64,000 nucleotides of DNA from NCBI GenBank assembly GCA_024500155.1, contig CM044868.1, positions 38,698,165 through 38,762,164 of the forward strand, read 5' to 3'. The notes beneath the pieces are model-generated. The model worked only from the letters and a program-made list of their open reading frames with translations, did no database searches and was not told where the DNA came from. This document shows, piece by piece, positions 46,979 through 59,729 of this stretch. The translations under genes and the position numbers were made by a program. The DNA comes from Chenopodium formosanum. Lineage: Eukaryota; Streptophyta; Magnoliopsida; Caryophyllales; Amaranthaceae. Positions within the stretch are counted from its first letter, which is position 1, and every line of letters starts with the position of its first letter.

Positions 46979-46995
46979 CCCCGGCAACGGCGCCA
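46979..46995 (-). other. Primer-binding site for tRNA-Asp
   Basis: The minus strand reads TGGCGCCGTTGCCGGGG five bases after the 5' LTR. From memory this is the exact complement of the 3' end of plant tRNA-Asp (with CCA). It fixes the element's orientation and points to the Athila group, which commonly uses this primer. Confidence 0.85.
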
Positions 46996-47947
46996 AAATT
47001 TGATCGAAGTTAGATAGTGTCGTTAGACTACTAACCCTAATCAAATTAACAATTTATAATACCTAAACTACCCTAATACGAGTATAGGGGTAAGTAAAGG
47101 GTCGAACCCAAAAGGACTAAGTGTATCAATCTATGCTAATTAGACTACTAGGAAAGCTTGTGAGGTAAAGAAAGGTTCAACTAACACTACTAAGAGCAAA
47201 TAACTAAAACTAGGGAAAGTGGAATCCAATTACATCAATGCATTCAACAACATCAAACAATTAGATGAAAATGACCTCAATTAGGACGATTTACACATTC
47301 AACTCACTCTCGCGCAATTAAACATGTTAATAATCCTACTAAACTAATTCACTCTCGTGCAACTAGCCTAGCAAAGATATGGAGGAATTTAGGGTTCTCA
47401 AACAACTCACTTTCGCACAATTGATTGAAAACACAATTAAAAGCATAGAATCAATTAGCTAGAAAGATTCTAATCCATAAAAGCATCATCCATACACAAT
47501 AATCAAGAAACAATTTCATACTAACCACAATCAATCATTAAATTAATTAACATAACCTTCATCCATTTCCCTAGAACAAAACCTAAACTAACATTATGAA
47601 CAAAAATATGGAAAACAAGGTAAAATAATAATAAAAGCAAAAATCAACAACTAAACTAATTAATCTACTCGAATAAACAAATAAATAAGCAAAAAAAATA
47701 ATAAATGAAAGCAATAAAGGTGAGAGAAAGTTAGGAAAACTCATTGAATTTATGAGAGGAAAAATCCACAAATTTGCTTCTTCAAAATCCCAAAAACTCC
47801 ACGAAAAATCCAAGCTTTCTCTCTCTAAACTACTCCTAAACTAGAGAGAGAAACTCCTAATCTAACCCTAAGAGAGAGAAGCTCTCCTAAACTAACTAAG
47901 AAAATAGCATAATAGATCCCCCCCCCTTTTTTACAAAGAGTCCCGTC

Positions 47948-47956
47948 TATATATAT
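47948..47956 (-). promoter_or_regulatory. TATA box in 5' LTR
   Basis: TATATATAT, equivalent to 42,214-42,222. This copy would set the start of the element's transcript. Confidence 0.5.
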
Positions 47957-48017
47957 GTGGCTCCACACAAAAGAAAGAGACTTGGACAACAAGGCGCAAA
48001 TAAATCGTAAACCCAGT

Positions 48018-48310
48018 CGTGCGCGCCCGCACATGAGTCATGTGCGCCCGCACACAATGTGTGTGCGCCCTCTCATCGTAGTGTGCGGCCGCAACTTTGT
48101 GGGTACGGGGAAAATAAGCGCGCCCGCACATGAGTCATGCGCGCCCGCGCAAAGGTGTGTGCGCCCGCACAGCGGTCGCGCATAGGGTCGCGCAAACTCT
48201 CTGGTTTTGCTATGTTTCTTCAGTCTGGCTGTGCCAGTTCTGACAAGGCTGCACGCCCGCACAGCCTCACATGTGCGCCTGTGCATAAGCCGCACAGCAC
48301 CCCGCGCACA
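48018..48310. repeat. CpG-rich GCGCCCGC motif cluster in 5' LTR
   Basis: Same cluster as in the 3' LTR. It lies 60-360 bp upstream of the TATA box on the minus strand. Copies carry spacers such as ACATGAGTCATG. Confidence 0.75.
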
Positions 48311-48682
48311 ACAAATAACTTGGCTTCTTGATATCCTCTTTCTTTCGGCGCATAATTCCTACAAAACCAAAGCATGGAGATCAAAATAAAAACAAAGAAA
48401 ATAAGATAAATTAAATAAATTAAGAAAATAAGCTAAAAACTATTAAAAACCACTTAAATACTCGAAATCAAGATAAAAGACGAGAATAAGTAAAATAATA
48501 GAAATAAAGGATATAAAAGGTGAAATTATTGGAAAATAAGCCGAAAAATGACTCAATAAACACCCTAAAAAGTGGCGTAAAAGTCACTTATCAAAACACA
48601 TTTGAATAAATCTTTTTAAATCGAAATAAAGTCAAACACATTCAAACAAATCTTTCAAAATCAAATGAAAGTCAAACACATT

Positions 48683-51600
48683 CATACAATGTTTTTTAAA
48701 TCAAATGAAAGTAAAAAACATTCAAACAAATCTTTTTAAATCTTATGGAAGTCAAACACATTCAAACATAGCTTTTTGAATCAAATTAAAGTCAAACACA
48801 TTTATACAAAGCTTTTTGAATCAAATGAAAGTCAAATACATTCAAATAAATCTTTTTGAATCGAAATAAAGTCAAACACATTCAAACAAATCTTTTTGAA
48901 TCAAATAAAAGTAAAACACATTTAAACAAAGCTTTTTAAAGCAAATGAAAGTCAAACACATTCAAACAAATCTTTTTAAATCATATGAAAGTAAAACACA
49001 TTCAAACATAGCTTTTTGAACCAAATGAAAGTCAAACACTTTTAAGAAAAGCTTTTTGAATCAAATGATAGTCAAACATATTCAAATAAATCTTTTTGAA
49101 TCGAAATAAAGTCAAACACATTCAAAAAAAGCTTTTTGAATCAAAAGAAAGTCAAACACATTCATATAAGCTTTTTAAATCAAATGTAAGTAAAACACAT
49201 TCAAACAAATCATTCAAAATCAAATGAAAGTCAAACACATTCAAACAAAGTTTTTTGAATCAAATGAAAGTCAAACACATTCAAACAAATCTTTTTAAAT
49301 CATATGAAAGTCAAACACATTCAAACATAACTTTTTGAATCAAATGAAAGTCAAACACATTTAAACAAAGCTTTTTGAATCAAATGAAAGCCAAACACAT
49401 TTTAACAATGCTTTTTGAATCAAATGAAAGTCAAACACATTCAAACAAGCTTTTTAAATCAAATGAAAGTAAAACACATTCAAACAAATCATTCCAAATC
49501 AAATGAAAGTCAAACACATTCAAACAAATCTTTTTAAATCATATGAAAGTCAAACACATTCAAACATAACTTTTTGAATCAAATGAAAGTCAAACACATT
49601 TAAACAAAGCTTTTTGAATCAAATTAAAGTCAAACTTATTTAAATAAATCTTTTTGAATCGAAATAAAGTCAAACACATCCAAATAAAGCTTTTTGAATC
49701 AAATGAAAGCCAAACACATTTTAACAATGCTTTTTGAATCAAATGAAAGTCAAACACATTCAAACAAAGCTTTTTGATTCAAATGAAAGTCAAACATATT
49801 CAAACAAATTTTTTTGGATCGAAATACAATCAAATACATTCAAACAAAGCTTTATGAATCAAAAGAAAGTCAAACACATTCAAACAAAGCTTTTTGAATC
49901 AAATGAAAGTCAAACTCATTCAAACAAAGCTTTGAGAATCAAAAGAAAGTCAAACGCATTCAAACAAACCTTTTTTGATCGAAAAACAGTCAAACACATT
50001 CAAACATAGCTTTTTGAATCAAATTAAAGTCAAACTCATTCAAACAAATCTTTTTAAATTGAAATAAAGTGAAACACATTCAAACAAAGCTTTTTAAATC
50101 AAATGAAGGTAAAACACGTTCAAACAAAGCTTTTTGAATCGAAATAAAGTCAAACACATTCAAACAAAGCTTTTTGAATCAAATGAAAATTAAACACATT
50201 TAAACAAAGTTTTTTAAATCAAATGAAAGTCAAACACATTCAATCATAGCGTTTTGAATCAGATGAAAGTCAATCACATTAAAATAAATCTTTTTGAATC
50301 GAAATAAAGTGAAACACATTAAAACAAAGCTTTTTGAATCAAATGAAGGAAAAACACGTACAAATAAAGCTTTTTGAATCGAAATAAAGTCAAACACATT
50401 CAAACATAGCTTTTTGAATTAAATGAAAGTCAAACACATTCAAACAAATCTTTTTAAAGCAAATGAAAGTAAAACACATTCAAACAAATCATTCAACATC
50501 AAATGAAAGTCAAACACATTCAGACAAAGTTTTTTGAATAATATGAAAGTCAAACACATTCAAACAAATCTTTTTAAATCATATGAAAGTCAAACACATT
50601 CAAACAAAACTTTTTGAATTAAATGAAAGTCAAACACATTCAAACAAATCTTTTTAAAGCATATGAAAGTCAAACACATTCAAAAATAGCTGTTTAAATC
50701 AAATGAAAGTTAAACACATTTAAACAAAGCATTTTGAATCAAATGAAAGTAAAACACATTTGAATAAATCTTTTTTAATCGAAATAATGTCAAACACATT
50801 CAAACAAATCTTTCAAAATCAAATGAAAGTCAAACACATTCATACAATGTTTTTTAAATCAAATGAAAGTAAAAAACATTCAAACAAATCTTTTTAAATC
50901 ATATGAAAGTCAAACACATTTAAATATAGCTTTTTGTATCAAATGAAAGTGAAACACATTTAAGCAAAGCTTTTTGAATCAAATAAAAGTCAAACACATT
51001 CAAATAAATACTTTTGAATCGAAATAAAGTGAAACACATTCAAACAAATCTTTTTGAATCAAATAAAAGTAAAACACGTTTAAACAAAGCTTTTTAAATC
51101 AAATGAAAGTCAAACACATTCAAACAAATCTTTTTAAATCATATGAAAGTAAAACACATTCAAACATAGCTTTTTGTACCAAATGAAAGTCAAACACATT
51201 TAAGCAAAGCTTTTTGAATCAAATGATAGTCAAACACATTCAAATAAATCTTTTTGAATTGAAAAAAAGTCAAACACATTTAAACAAAGCTTTTTGAATC
51301 AAAAGAAAGTCAAACACATTCATACAAGCTTTTAAAATCAAATGAAAGTCAAACACGTTTAAACAAAGATTTTTGAATCAAATAAAAGTAAAACACATTT
51401 AAATAAATCTTTTTGAATCGAAATAAAGTCAAACACATCCAAATAAAGCTTTGTGAATCAAATGAAAGCCAAACACATTTTAACAATGCTTTTTGAATCA
51501 AATGAAAGTCAAACACATTCTAACAAAGCTTTTGGATTCAAATGAAAGTCAAACACATTCAAACAAATTTTTTTGGATCGAAATACAATCAAATACATTC

Positions 51601-53130
51601 AAACAAAGCTTTATGAATCAAAAGAAAGTCAAACACATTCAAACAAAGCTTTTTGTATCAAATGAAAGTCAAACTCATTCTAACAAAGCTTTGAGAATCA
51701 AAAGAAAGTCAAACGCATTCAAACAAACCTTTTTTGATCGAAATACAGTCAAACACATTCAAATATAGCTTTTTGAATCAAATTAAAGTCTAACTCATTC
51801 AAACAAATCTTTTTAAATCGAAATAAAGTGAAACACATTCAAACAAAGCTTTTTGAATCAAATGAAGGTAAAACACGTTCAGACAAAGCTTTATGAATCG
51901 AAATAAAGTCGAACACATTCAAACAAAGCTTTTTGAATCAAATTAAAATTAAACACATTTAAACAAAGCTTTTTGAATCAAATGAAAGTCAAACACATTT
52001 AATCATAGCTTTTTGAATCAAATGAAAGTCAAACACATTAAAATAAATCTTTTTGAATCGAAATAAAGTGAAACACATTGAAACAAAGCTTTTTGAATCA
52101 AATGAAGGAAAAACACGTTCAAATAAAGCTTTTTGAATCGAAATAAAGTCAAACACATTCAAACATAGCTTTTTGAATTAAATGAAAGTCAAACACATTC
52201 AAACAAATCTTTTTAAAACAAATGAAAGTAAAACACATTCAAACAAATCATTCAAAATCAAACGAAAGTCAAACACATTCAAACAAAGTTTTTTGAATCA
52301 AATGAAAGTTAAACACATTCAAACAAATCTTTTTAAATCATATGAAAGTCAAACACATTCAAACATAACTTTTTGAATCAAATAATAGTCAAACACATTC
52401 AAACAAATCTTTTTAAAGCATATGAAAGTCAAACACATTAAAAAATAGCTGTTTAAATCAAATGAAAGTTAAACACATTTAAACAAAGCTTTTTGAATCA
52501 AATGAAAGTAAAACACATTTGAATAAATCTTTTTGAATCGAAATAAAGTCAAACACATTCAAACAAATCTTTCAAAATCAAATGAAAGTCAAACACATTC
52601 ATACAATGTTTTTTAAATCAAATGAAAGTAAAAAACATTCAAACAATTCTTTTTAAATCATATGAAAGTCAAACACATTCAAACATAGCTTTTTGAATTA
52701 AATGAAAGTCAAACACATTTAAACAAAGCTTTTTGAATCAAATGAAAGTTAAACACATTCAAATAAATCTTTTTGAATCGAAATAAAGTCAAACACATTC
52801 AAACAAATCTTTTTGAATCAAATTAAAGTAAAACACATTCAAACAAAGCTTTTTAAATCAAATGAAAGTCGAACACATTTAAACAAATCTTTTTAAATCA
52901 TATGAAAGTCAAACACATTAAAACATAGCTTTTTTATTCAAATGAAAGTTAAACACATTTAAGCAAAGCTTTTTGAATCAAATGATAGTCAAACACATTC
53001 AATGAAATCTTTTTGAACCGAAATAAAATCAAACACATTCAAACAAACTTTTTGAATCAAAAGAAAGTCAAACAAATTCATACAAGCTTTTTAAATCAAA
53101 TGAAAGTAAAACACATTCAAACAATTCTTT
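48683..53130. repeat. Three tandem higher-order units of 1.76-2.16 kb
   Basis: The marker CATACAATGTTTTTT is at 48,683, 50,841 and 52,600, giving offsets 2,158 and 1,759. From about 49,080 to 52,600 the offset is 1,759 throughout (ATGAAAGTCAAACACATTC at about 49,743 and 51,502). The first unit is longer by 10 monomers. The third copy is partial. A fourth marker is at 55,998. Confidence 0.8.
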
Positions 53131-56100
53131 TTGAATTGAAATAAAGTAAAACAAATTCAAACAAAGTTTTTTTAATCAAAAGAAAGTCAAGCACATTCAA
53201 ACAAAGTTTTTTGAACCAAATGATAGTCAAACACATTCAAACAAATCTTTCAAAATCAAATGAAAGTCAAACACATTCAAACAAAGTTTTTTAAATCAAA
53301 TGAAAGTCAAACACATTCAAACAAATCTTTTTAAATCATATGAAAGTCAAACACATTCAAACATAGCGTTTTGAATCAAATGAAAGTCAAACACATTTAA
53401 ACAAAGTTTTTTGAATCAAATGAAAGTGAAACACATTTGAATAAATCTTTTTGAATCGAAATAATGTCAAACATATTCAAACAAAGCTTTTTGAATCAAA
53501 TGAAAGTCAAACACGTTCAAACAAAGCTTGTTGAATCAAATGAAAGTCAAACACATTCAAACAAAGATGTTTGAATCTAATGAAAGTTAAACACATTCAA
53601 ACATAGTTTTTTAAATCAAATGAAAGTCAAACACATTCAAACAAATCTTTTTAAATCATATGAAAGTCAAACACATTCAAACATAGCTTTTAGAATCAAA
53701 TGAAAGTCAAACACATTTTAAAAAAGCTTTTTGAATCAAATGAAAGTCAAACAAATTCAAATAATTCTTTTTGAATCGAAATAAAGTCAAACACATTCAA
53801 ACAAAGCTTTTTGAATCAAATGAAAGTAAAACACATTCAAACAAAGCTTTTTAAACCAAATGAAGGTCAAACACATTCAAACAAATCTTTTTAAATCATA
53901 TAAAAGTCAAACACATTCAAACATAGCTTTTTTAATCAAATGAAAGTCAAACACATTTAAACAAAGCTTTTTGAATCAAATGAAAGTCAAACACATTCAA
54001 ATAAATCTTTTTGAATCGAAATAAAGTCAAACACATTCAAATAAAGCTTTTTGAATCATATGAAAGTCAAACACGTTGAAACAAAGGTTGTTGAATGAAA
54101 TGAAAGTCAAACACTCTTAAACAAAGCTGTTTGAACCAAATGAAAGTCAAATACATTCAAACAAAGCTTTTTTAATCTAATGAAAGTCAAACACAATCAA
54201 ACAATTCTTTTTGAATCGAAATAAAGTAAAACAAATTCAAACAAAGCTTTTTGAATCAAAAGAAAGTCAAACATATTCAAACAAGCTTTTTTAATCAAAT
54301 GAAAGTATAACACGTTCAAACAAATCTTTCAAAATCAAATGAACGTCAAATACATTCAAACAAAGCTTTTTAAATCAAATGTAATTCAAATACATTCAAA
54401 CAAATCTTTTTAAATCATATGAAAGTCAAATACATTCAAACAAAGCTTTTTGAATCTAATGAAAATCAAACACATTCAAACAATTTTTTTGAATCAAATG
54501 AAAGTCAAAGACATTCAAACAATGCTTTTTGAATCAAATGACAGTAAAACACATTCAAAAAAAAGCTTTTTGAATAAAATAAATGTCAAATTACATTCAA
54601 ACAAAGCTTTTTGAATCAAATGAAAGTCAAACAAATTTTAACAAATCATTCAAAATCTAATGAAAGTCAAACACATTCAAACAAAGTTTTTTGAATCAAA
54701 TGAAAGTCAAACACATTCAAACAAATCTTTTAAAATCATATGAAAGTCAAACACATTCAAACATAACTTTTTGAATCAAATGAAAATCAAACACATTTAA
54801 ACAAAACTTTTTGAATTAAATGAAAGTCAAACACATTTAAATAAATCTTTTTGAATCGAAATAAAGTCAAACACATCCAAACAAAGCTTTTTGAATCTAA
54901 TAAAAGCCAAAAACATTTTAACAATGCTTTTTGTATCATATGAAAGTCAAACACATTCAAACAAAGCTTTTTGAATCAAATGAAAGTCAAACACATTCAA
55001 ATAAATTTTTTTGGATCGAAATACAATCAAATACATTGAAACAAAGTTTTACGAATCAAATGAAAGTCATACACATTCAAACAAAGTTTTTTGAATCAAA
55101 TGAAAGTCTTACACATTCAAACAAATCTTTTTAAATCATAGGAAAGTCAAACACATTCAAACATAGCTTTTTGAACCAAATGAAAGTCAAACACATTTAA
55201 ACAAAGCTTTTTGAATCAAATGATAGTCAATCACATTCAAATAAATCTTTTTGAATCGAAATCTAGTCAAACACATTCAAACAAAGCTTTTTGAATCAAA
55301 AGAAAGATAAACACATTCAAACAAAGCTTGTTAAATCAAATGAAATTCAAATACATTCAAACAAAGCTATTTTAATCTGATGAAAGTCAAACACATTCAA
55401 ACAATTCTTTATATATTAAAATAAAATAAAACCAATTCAAACAAAGATTTTTTAATCAAATGAAAGTAAATCACATTAAAACAAAGCTTTTTGAATCAAA
55501 TGAATGTCAAACACATTTAATCAAATCTTTTTAATGCATATGAAAGTCAAACACATTCAAAAAGAGCTTTTTGAATCAAATAAAAGTTAAACGTATTTAA
55601 ACAAAACTTTTTGAATCGAATGAAAGTCAAACACATTTAAATAAATATTTTGAAATCGAAATAAAGTCAAACATATTCAAACAAAGCTTTTTGTGTCAAA
55701 TGAAAGTCAAACACGTTCAAACAAAGCTTGTTAAATTATATGAAAATCAAACACATTCAAACAAAGCTGTTTGAATCTAATGAAAGTTAAATACATTCAA
55801 ACAAAGCTTTTTAAATCTAATGAAAGTCAAACACATTCAAACAATTCTTTTTGAATCGAAATAAAATAAAAAAAATTCAAACAAAGCTTTTTGAATCAAA
55901 AGAAAGTCAAATACATTCAAACAAAGATTTTTGAACCAAATGAAAATCAAACACATTCAAACAAATCTTTCAAAATCAAATGAAAGTCAAACACATTCAT
56001 ACAATGTTTTTTAATTCAAATGAAAGTAAAAAACATTCAAACAAATCTTTTTAAATCATATGAAAGTCAAACACATTCAAACATAGCTTTTTGAATCAAA

Positions 56101-56659
56101 TTAAATTCAAACACATTCAAACAAAGCTGTTTTAATCAAATGAAAGTCAAATACATTCAAACAAAGCTTTTTTAATCTAATGAAAGTCAAACACATTCAA
56201 ACAATTCTTTTTGAATCGAAATAAAGTAAAACAAATTCAAACAAAGCTTTTTGAATCTAAAGAAAGTCAAACATATTCAAACAAGCTTTTTTAATCAAAT
56301 GAAAGAAAAACACGTTCAACCAAATCTTTCAAAATCAAATGAAAGTCAAACACATTCAAACAAATCTTTTTAAATCATATGAAAGTCAAATACATTCAAA
56401 CTAAGCTTTTTGAATCTAATGAAAGTCAAACACATTCAAACAATTTTTTTGAATCAAATGAAAGTCAAACACATTTAAATAGTTCTTTTTGAATCGAAAC
56501 AAAGTCAAACACATTCAAACAATGCTTTTTGAATCAAATGAAAGTAAAACACATTCAATAAAAGCTTTTTGAATAAAATGAATGTCAAACACATTCAAAC
56601 AAAGCTTTTTGAATCAAATGAAAGTCAAACACATTCTAACAAATCTTTTTGGTTCGAAA

Positions 56660-58300
56660 TACAGTAAAACACATACAAACATAGTTTTTTCAATCAAATG
56701 AAAGCCAAACACATTCAAACAAAGGTTTTTGAATCTAATGAAAGTCAAACAAATTCAAATAAATCTTTTAGAATCAAAATAAAGTCAAACTCATTCAAAC
56801 AAAGCTTTTTGAATCAAATGAAAGTTAAACAAATTCTAATAATGCTTTTTGAATCTAAGGAAAGTCAAACACATTCAAACAAATCTAGTTAGATCGAAAT
56901 TCAGTCAAACTCATTCAAACAAAGATTTATGAATCAAAAGAAAGGAAAACACATTCTAACAATTCTTTTTAATCGAAAAAAAGCGAAACACATTCAAACA
57001 AAGTTTTTTGAATCAAAAGAAAGTCAAACACATTCAAACATAGATTTTTGAATCAAAAGAAAGTCAGACACATTCAAACAAAGCTTTTTGAATCAAAATA
57101 AAGTCAAACACATTCAAACGTAGCTTTTTGAATCAAATGAAAGTCAAACACATTCAAACAAAGCTTTTTAGATCGAAATACAGTCAAACACTTTCAAACA
57201 AAGCATTATGAATCAAAAGAAAGTCAAACACATTCTAACAATTCTTTTTTGATCGAAAAAAAGTAAAACACATTCAAACAAAGTTTTTCGAATCATAAAA
57301 AAGTCAAACATATTTAAACAAATCTTTTTCAATCATATGAAAGTAAAACACATTCAAACATAGCTTTTTGAATTAAATGAAAGTGAAACACATTTAAATA
57401 AATCTTTTTGAATCGAAATAAAGTCAAACAAATTCAAACAAAGCTTTTTGAATCAAATGAAAGTCAAACACACTCAAACAAATCTTTTTGAATCAAATGA
57501 AAGCCAAACACATTTTAACAATGCTTTTTGGAAAGAAATACAGTCAAACACATTCAAACATAGCTTTTTGAATCAAATGAAAGTCAAATACATTCAAACA
57601 AAGCTTTTTGAATCAAATGAAAGTCAAACACATTCTAACAATTCTTTTTGGAAAGAAATACAGTCAAACACATTCAAACATAGCTTTTTTAATTAAATGA
57701 AAGTCAAACACATTCAAAATAAGCTTTTTGAATCAAATGAAAGTCAAACACATTCAAATAAATCTTTTAGAATCAAAATAAAGTCAAACTCATTCAAACA
57801 AAGTTTTTTAAATCAAATGAAAGTTAAACACATTCTAACAAAGCTTTTTGAATCTAATGAAAGTCAAACACATTCAAACAAATCTTTTTAGATTGAAATT
57901 CCGTCAACCACATTTAAATAAAGATTTATGAATCAAAAGAAAGTAAAACCCATTCTAACAATTCTTTTTAACCGATAAAAAGAGAAACACATTCAAACAA
58001 AGTTTTTTTAATCAAAAGAAAGTTAAACACAAGTAAACATAGATTTTTGAATCAAACGAAAGTCATACATAATCAAACAAAGCTTTTTGAATCAAAATAA
58101 AGTCAAACACATTCAAACGTAGCTTTTTGAATCAAATGAAAGTCAAACACATTCAAACTAAGCTTTTTAGATCAAAATACAGTCAAACACTTTTAAACGA
58201 AGCATTATGAATCAACAGAAAGTCAAACACATTCTAACAATTCTTTTTGAATCGAAAAAAAGTAAAACACATTCAAACAATGTTTTACGAATCATAAGAA
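56660..58300. repeat. Tandem duplication of about 1.0 kb
   Basis: AAAGATTTAT at 56,921 and 57,920; offset 999 (25 monomers less one base). Shared rare runs: TCTTTTAGAATCAAAATAAA, then a TTCAGTC/TTCCGTC monomer, then an AATTCTTTTTAA monomer of 39 bp. The copies are clearly diverged. Confidence 0.7.
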
Positions 58301-59729
58301 AGTCAAACACATTAAAACAAAGCTTTTTGTATCAAATGAAAGTCAAATACATTTGAATAAATCTTTTTGAATCGAAATAAAGTCAAACATATTCAAACAA
58401 AGCTTTTTAAATCAAATGAAAGTCAAACACGTTCAAACAAAGCTTGTTGAATCAAATGAAAGTCAAACACATTCAAACAAAGATGTTTGAATCTAATGAA
58501 AGTTAAACACATTCAAACAAAGTTTTTTTAATCAAATGAAAGTCAAACACATTAAAACAAATCTTTTTAAATCATATGAAATACAAATACATTCAAACAT
58601 AGCTTTTTGAATCAAATGAAAGTCAAACACATTCAAAAAAATCTTTTTGAATCGAAATAAAGTCAATCACATTGAAACAAATCTCTTTGAATCAAATGAA
58701 GGCAAAACACGTTCAAACAAAAGTTTTTGAATGAACTGAAGGTCAAACTCATTCAAACAATACTTTTTGAATCAAATAAAAGTAAAGCATATTTAAACAA
58801 AGCTTTTAGAATCAAGTGAAAGTTAAACACATTCAAACAAAACTTTTTTGATCGAAATAAAGTCAAACACATTCAAACAAATCTTTTTTGATCGAAAAAC
58901 AGACAAACACATTTGAACATAGCTTTTTGAATCAAATGAAAGTCAAACACACTCAAACAAAGCTTTTTGAATCAAATGAAAGTCAAACTCATTCAAATAA
59001 ATCTTTTTGAATCAAAATAAAGTCAAATACATTCAAACAAATTTTTTAAATAGAATGAAAGTCAAACACATTCAAACAAACGAGTTTGAAACAAATGAAA
59101 GTCAAATACATTCAAACAAAACTTTTTAAATCTAATAAAAGTCAAACACATTCAAAAAATTCTTTTTGAATCGAAAAAAATTAAAAAAAAATTCAAACAA
59201 AGAATTTTGAATCAAAAGAAAGTCAAACACATTCAAACAAAGAATTTTGAATCAAAAGAAAGTCAAACACATTCAAACAAGCTTTTTAAATCATATGAAA
59301 GTCAAACATATTCAAACATAGCTTTTTGAATCAAATGAAAGTCAAACATACTCAAACAAAGCTTTTTGAATCAAATGAAAGTCAAACACATTCAAACAAA
59401 TCTTTTTAGATTAAAATACAGTCAAACACATTTAAAAATAGCTTTTTGAATCAAATGAAAGTGAAACACATTCAAACAAATATTTTTTAAATCATATGAA
59501 AGTCAAACACATTCAAACATAGCTTTTTGAATCAAATGAAAGTCTAACACACTCAAACAAAGCTTTGTGAATCTAATGAAAGTTAAACACATTCAAATAA
59601 ATCTTTTTAAATCGAAAAAAAGTAACACAAATTCAAACAAAGCTTTTTGAATCAAATGAAAGTCAAACACATTCAAATAAATCTTTTTGAATCGAAATGA
59701 AACACATTCAAATAAAGTGAAACACATTC

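Larger units (their letters stand above)
41268..48593 (-). mobile_element. Complete non-autonomous Athila-like LTR retrotransposon
   Basis: 7,326 bp in minus orientation: 5' LTR 47,001-48,593, tRNA-Asp primer site, one gag-like ORF, a long non-coding stretch, polypurine tract, 3' LTR 41,268-42,859, and AAACA on both sides. I see no protease, reverse transcriptase, RNase H or integrase, so it must depend on enzymes supplied by a related element. tRNA-Asp priming, the gag remnant and the sequence GGACGTTAAACAAGC downstream of the ORF suggest Athila-type Ty3/gypsy ancestry with pol deleted. The LTRs differ at about two dozen sites (around 1.6 %), indicating insertion well under roughly two million years ago at usual plant rates. 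Confidence 0.88.
47001..48593 (-). mobile_element. 5' LTR of the Athila-like element
   Basis: 1,593 bp, TGATAAGTGACTTT...CTTCGATCA on the minus strand. It differs from the 3' LTR at about two dozen positions, with several clustered in the CpG-rich part and most of those C-T or G-A type, as expected from methylated-cytosine decay. It is followed by AAACA and the satellite in the original phase. This LTR would drive transcription of the element. Confidence 0.92.

Noticed and set aside
46979..46995. Match to the 3' end of tRNA-Asp as a possible tRNA gene
   Set aside because: Only 17 bases match, there is no cloverleaf, and the place directly beside the LTR identifies it as a primer-binding site.
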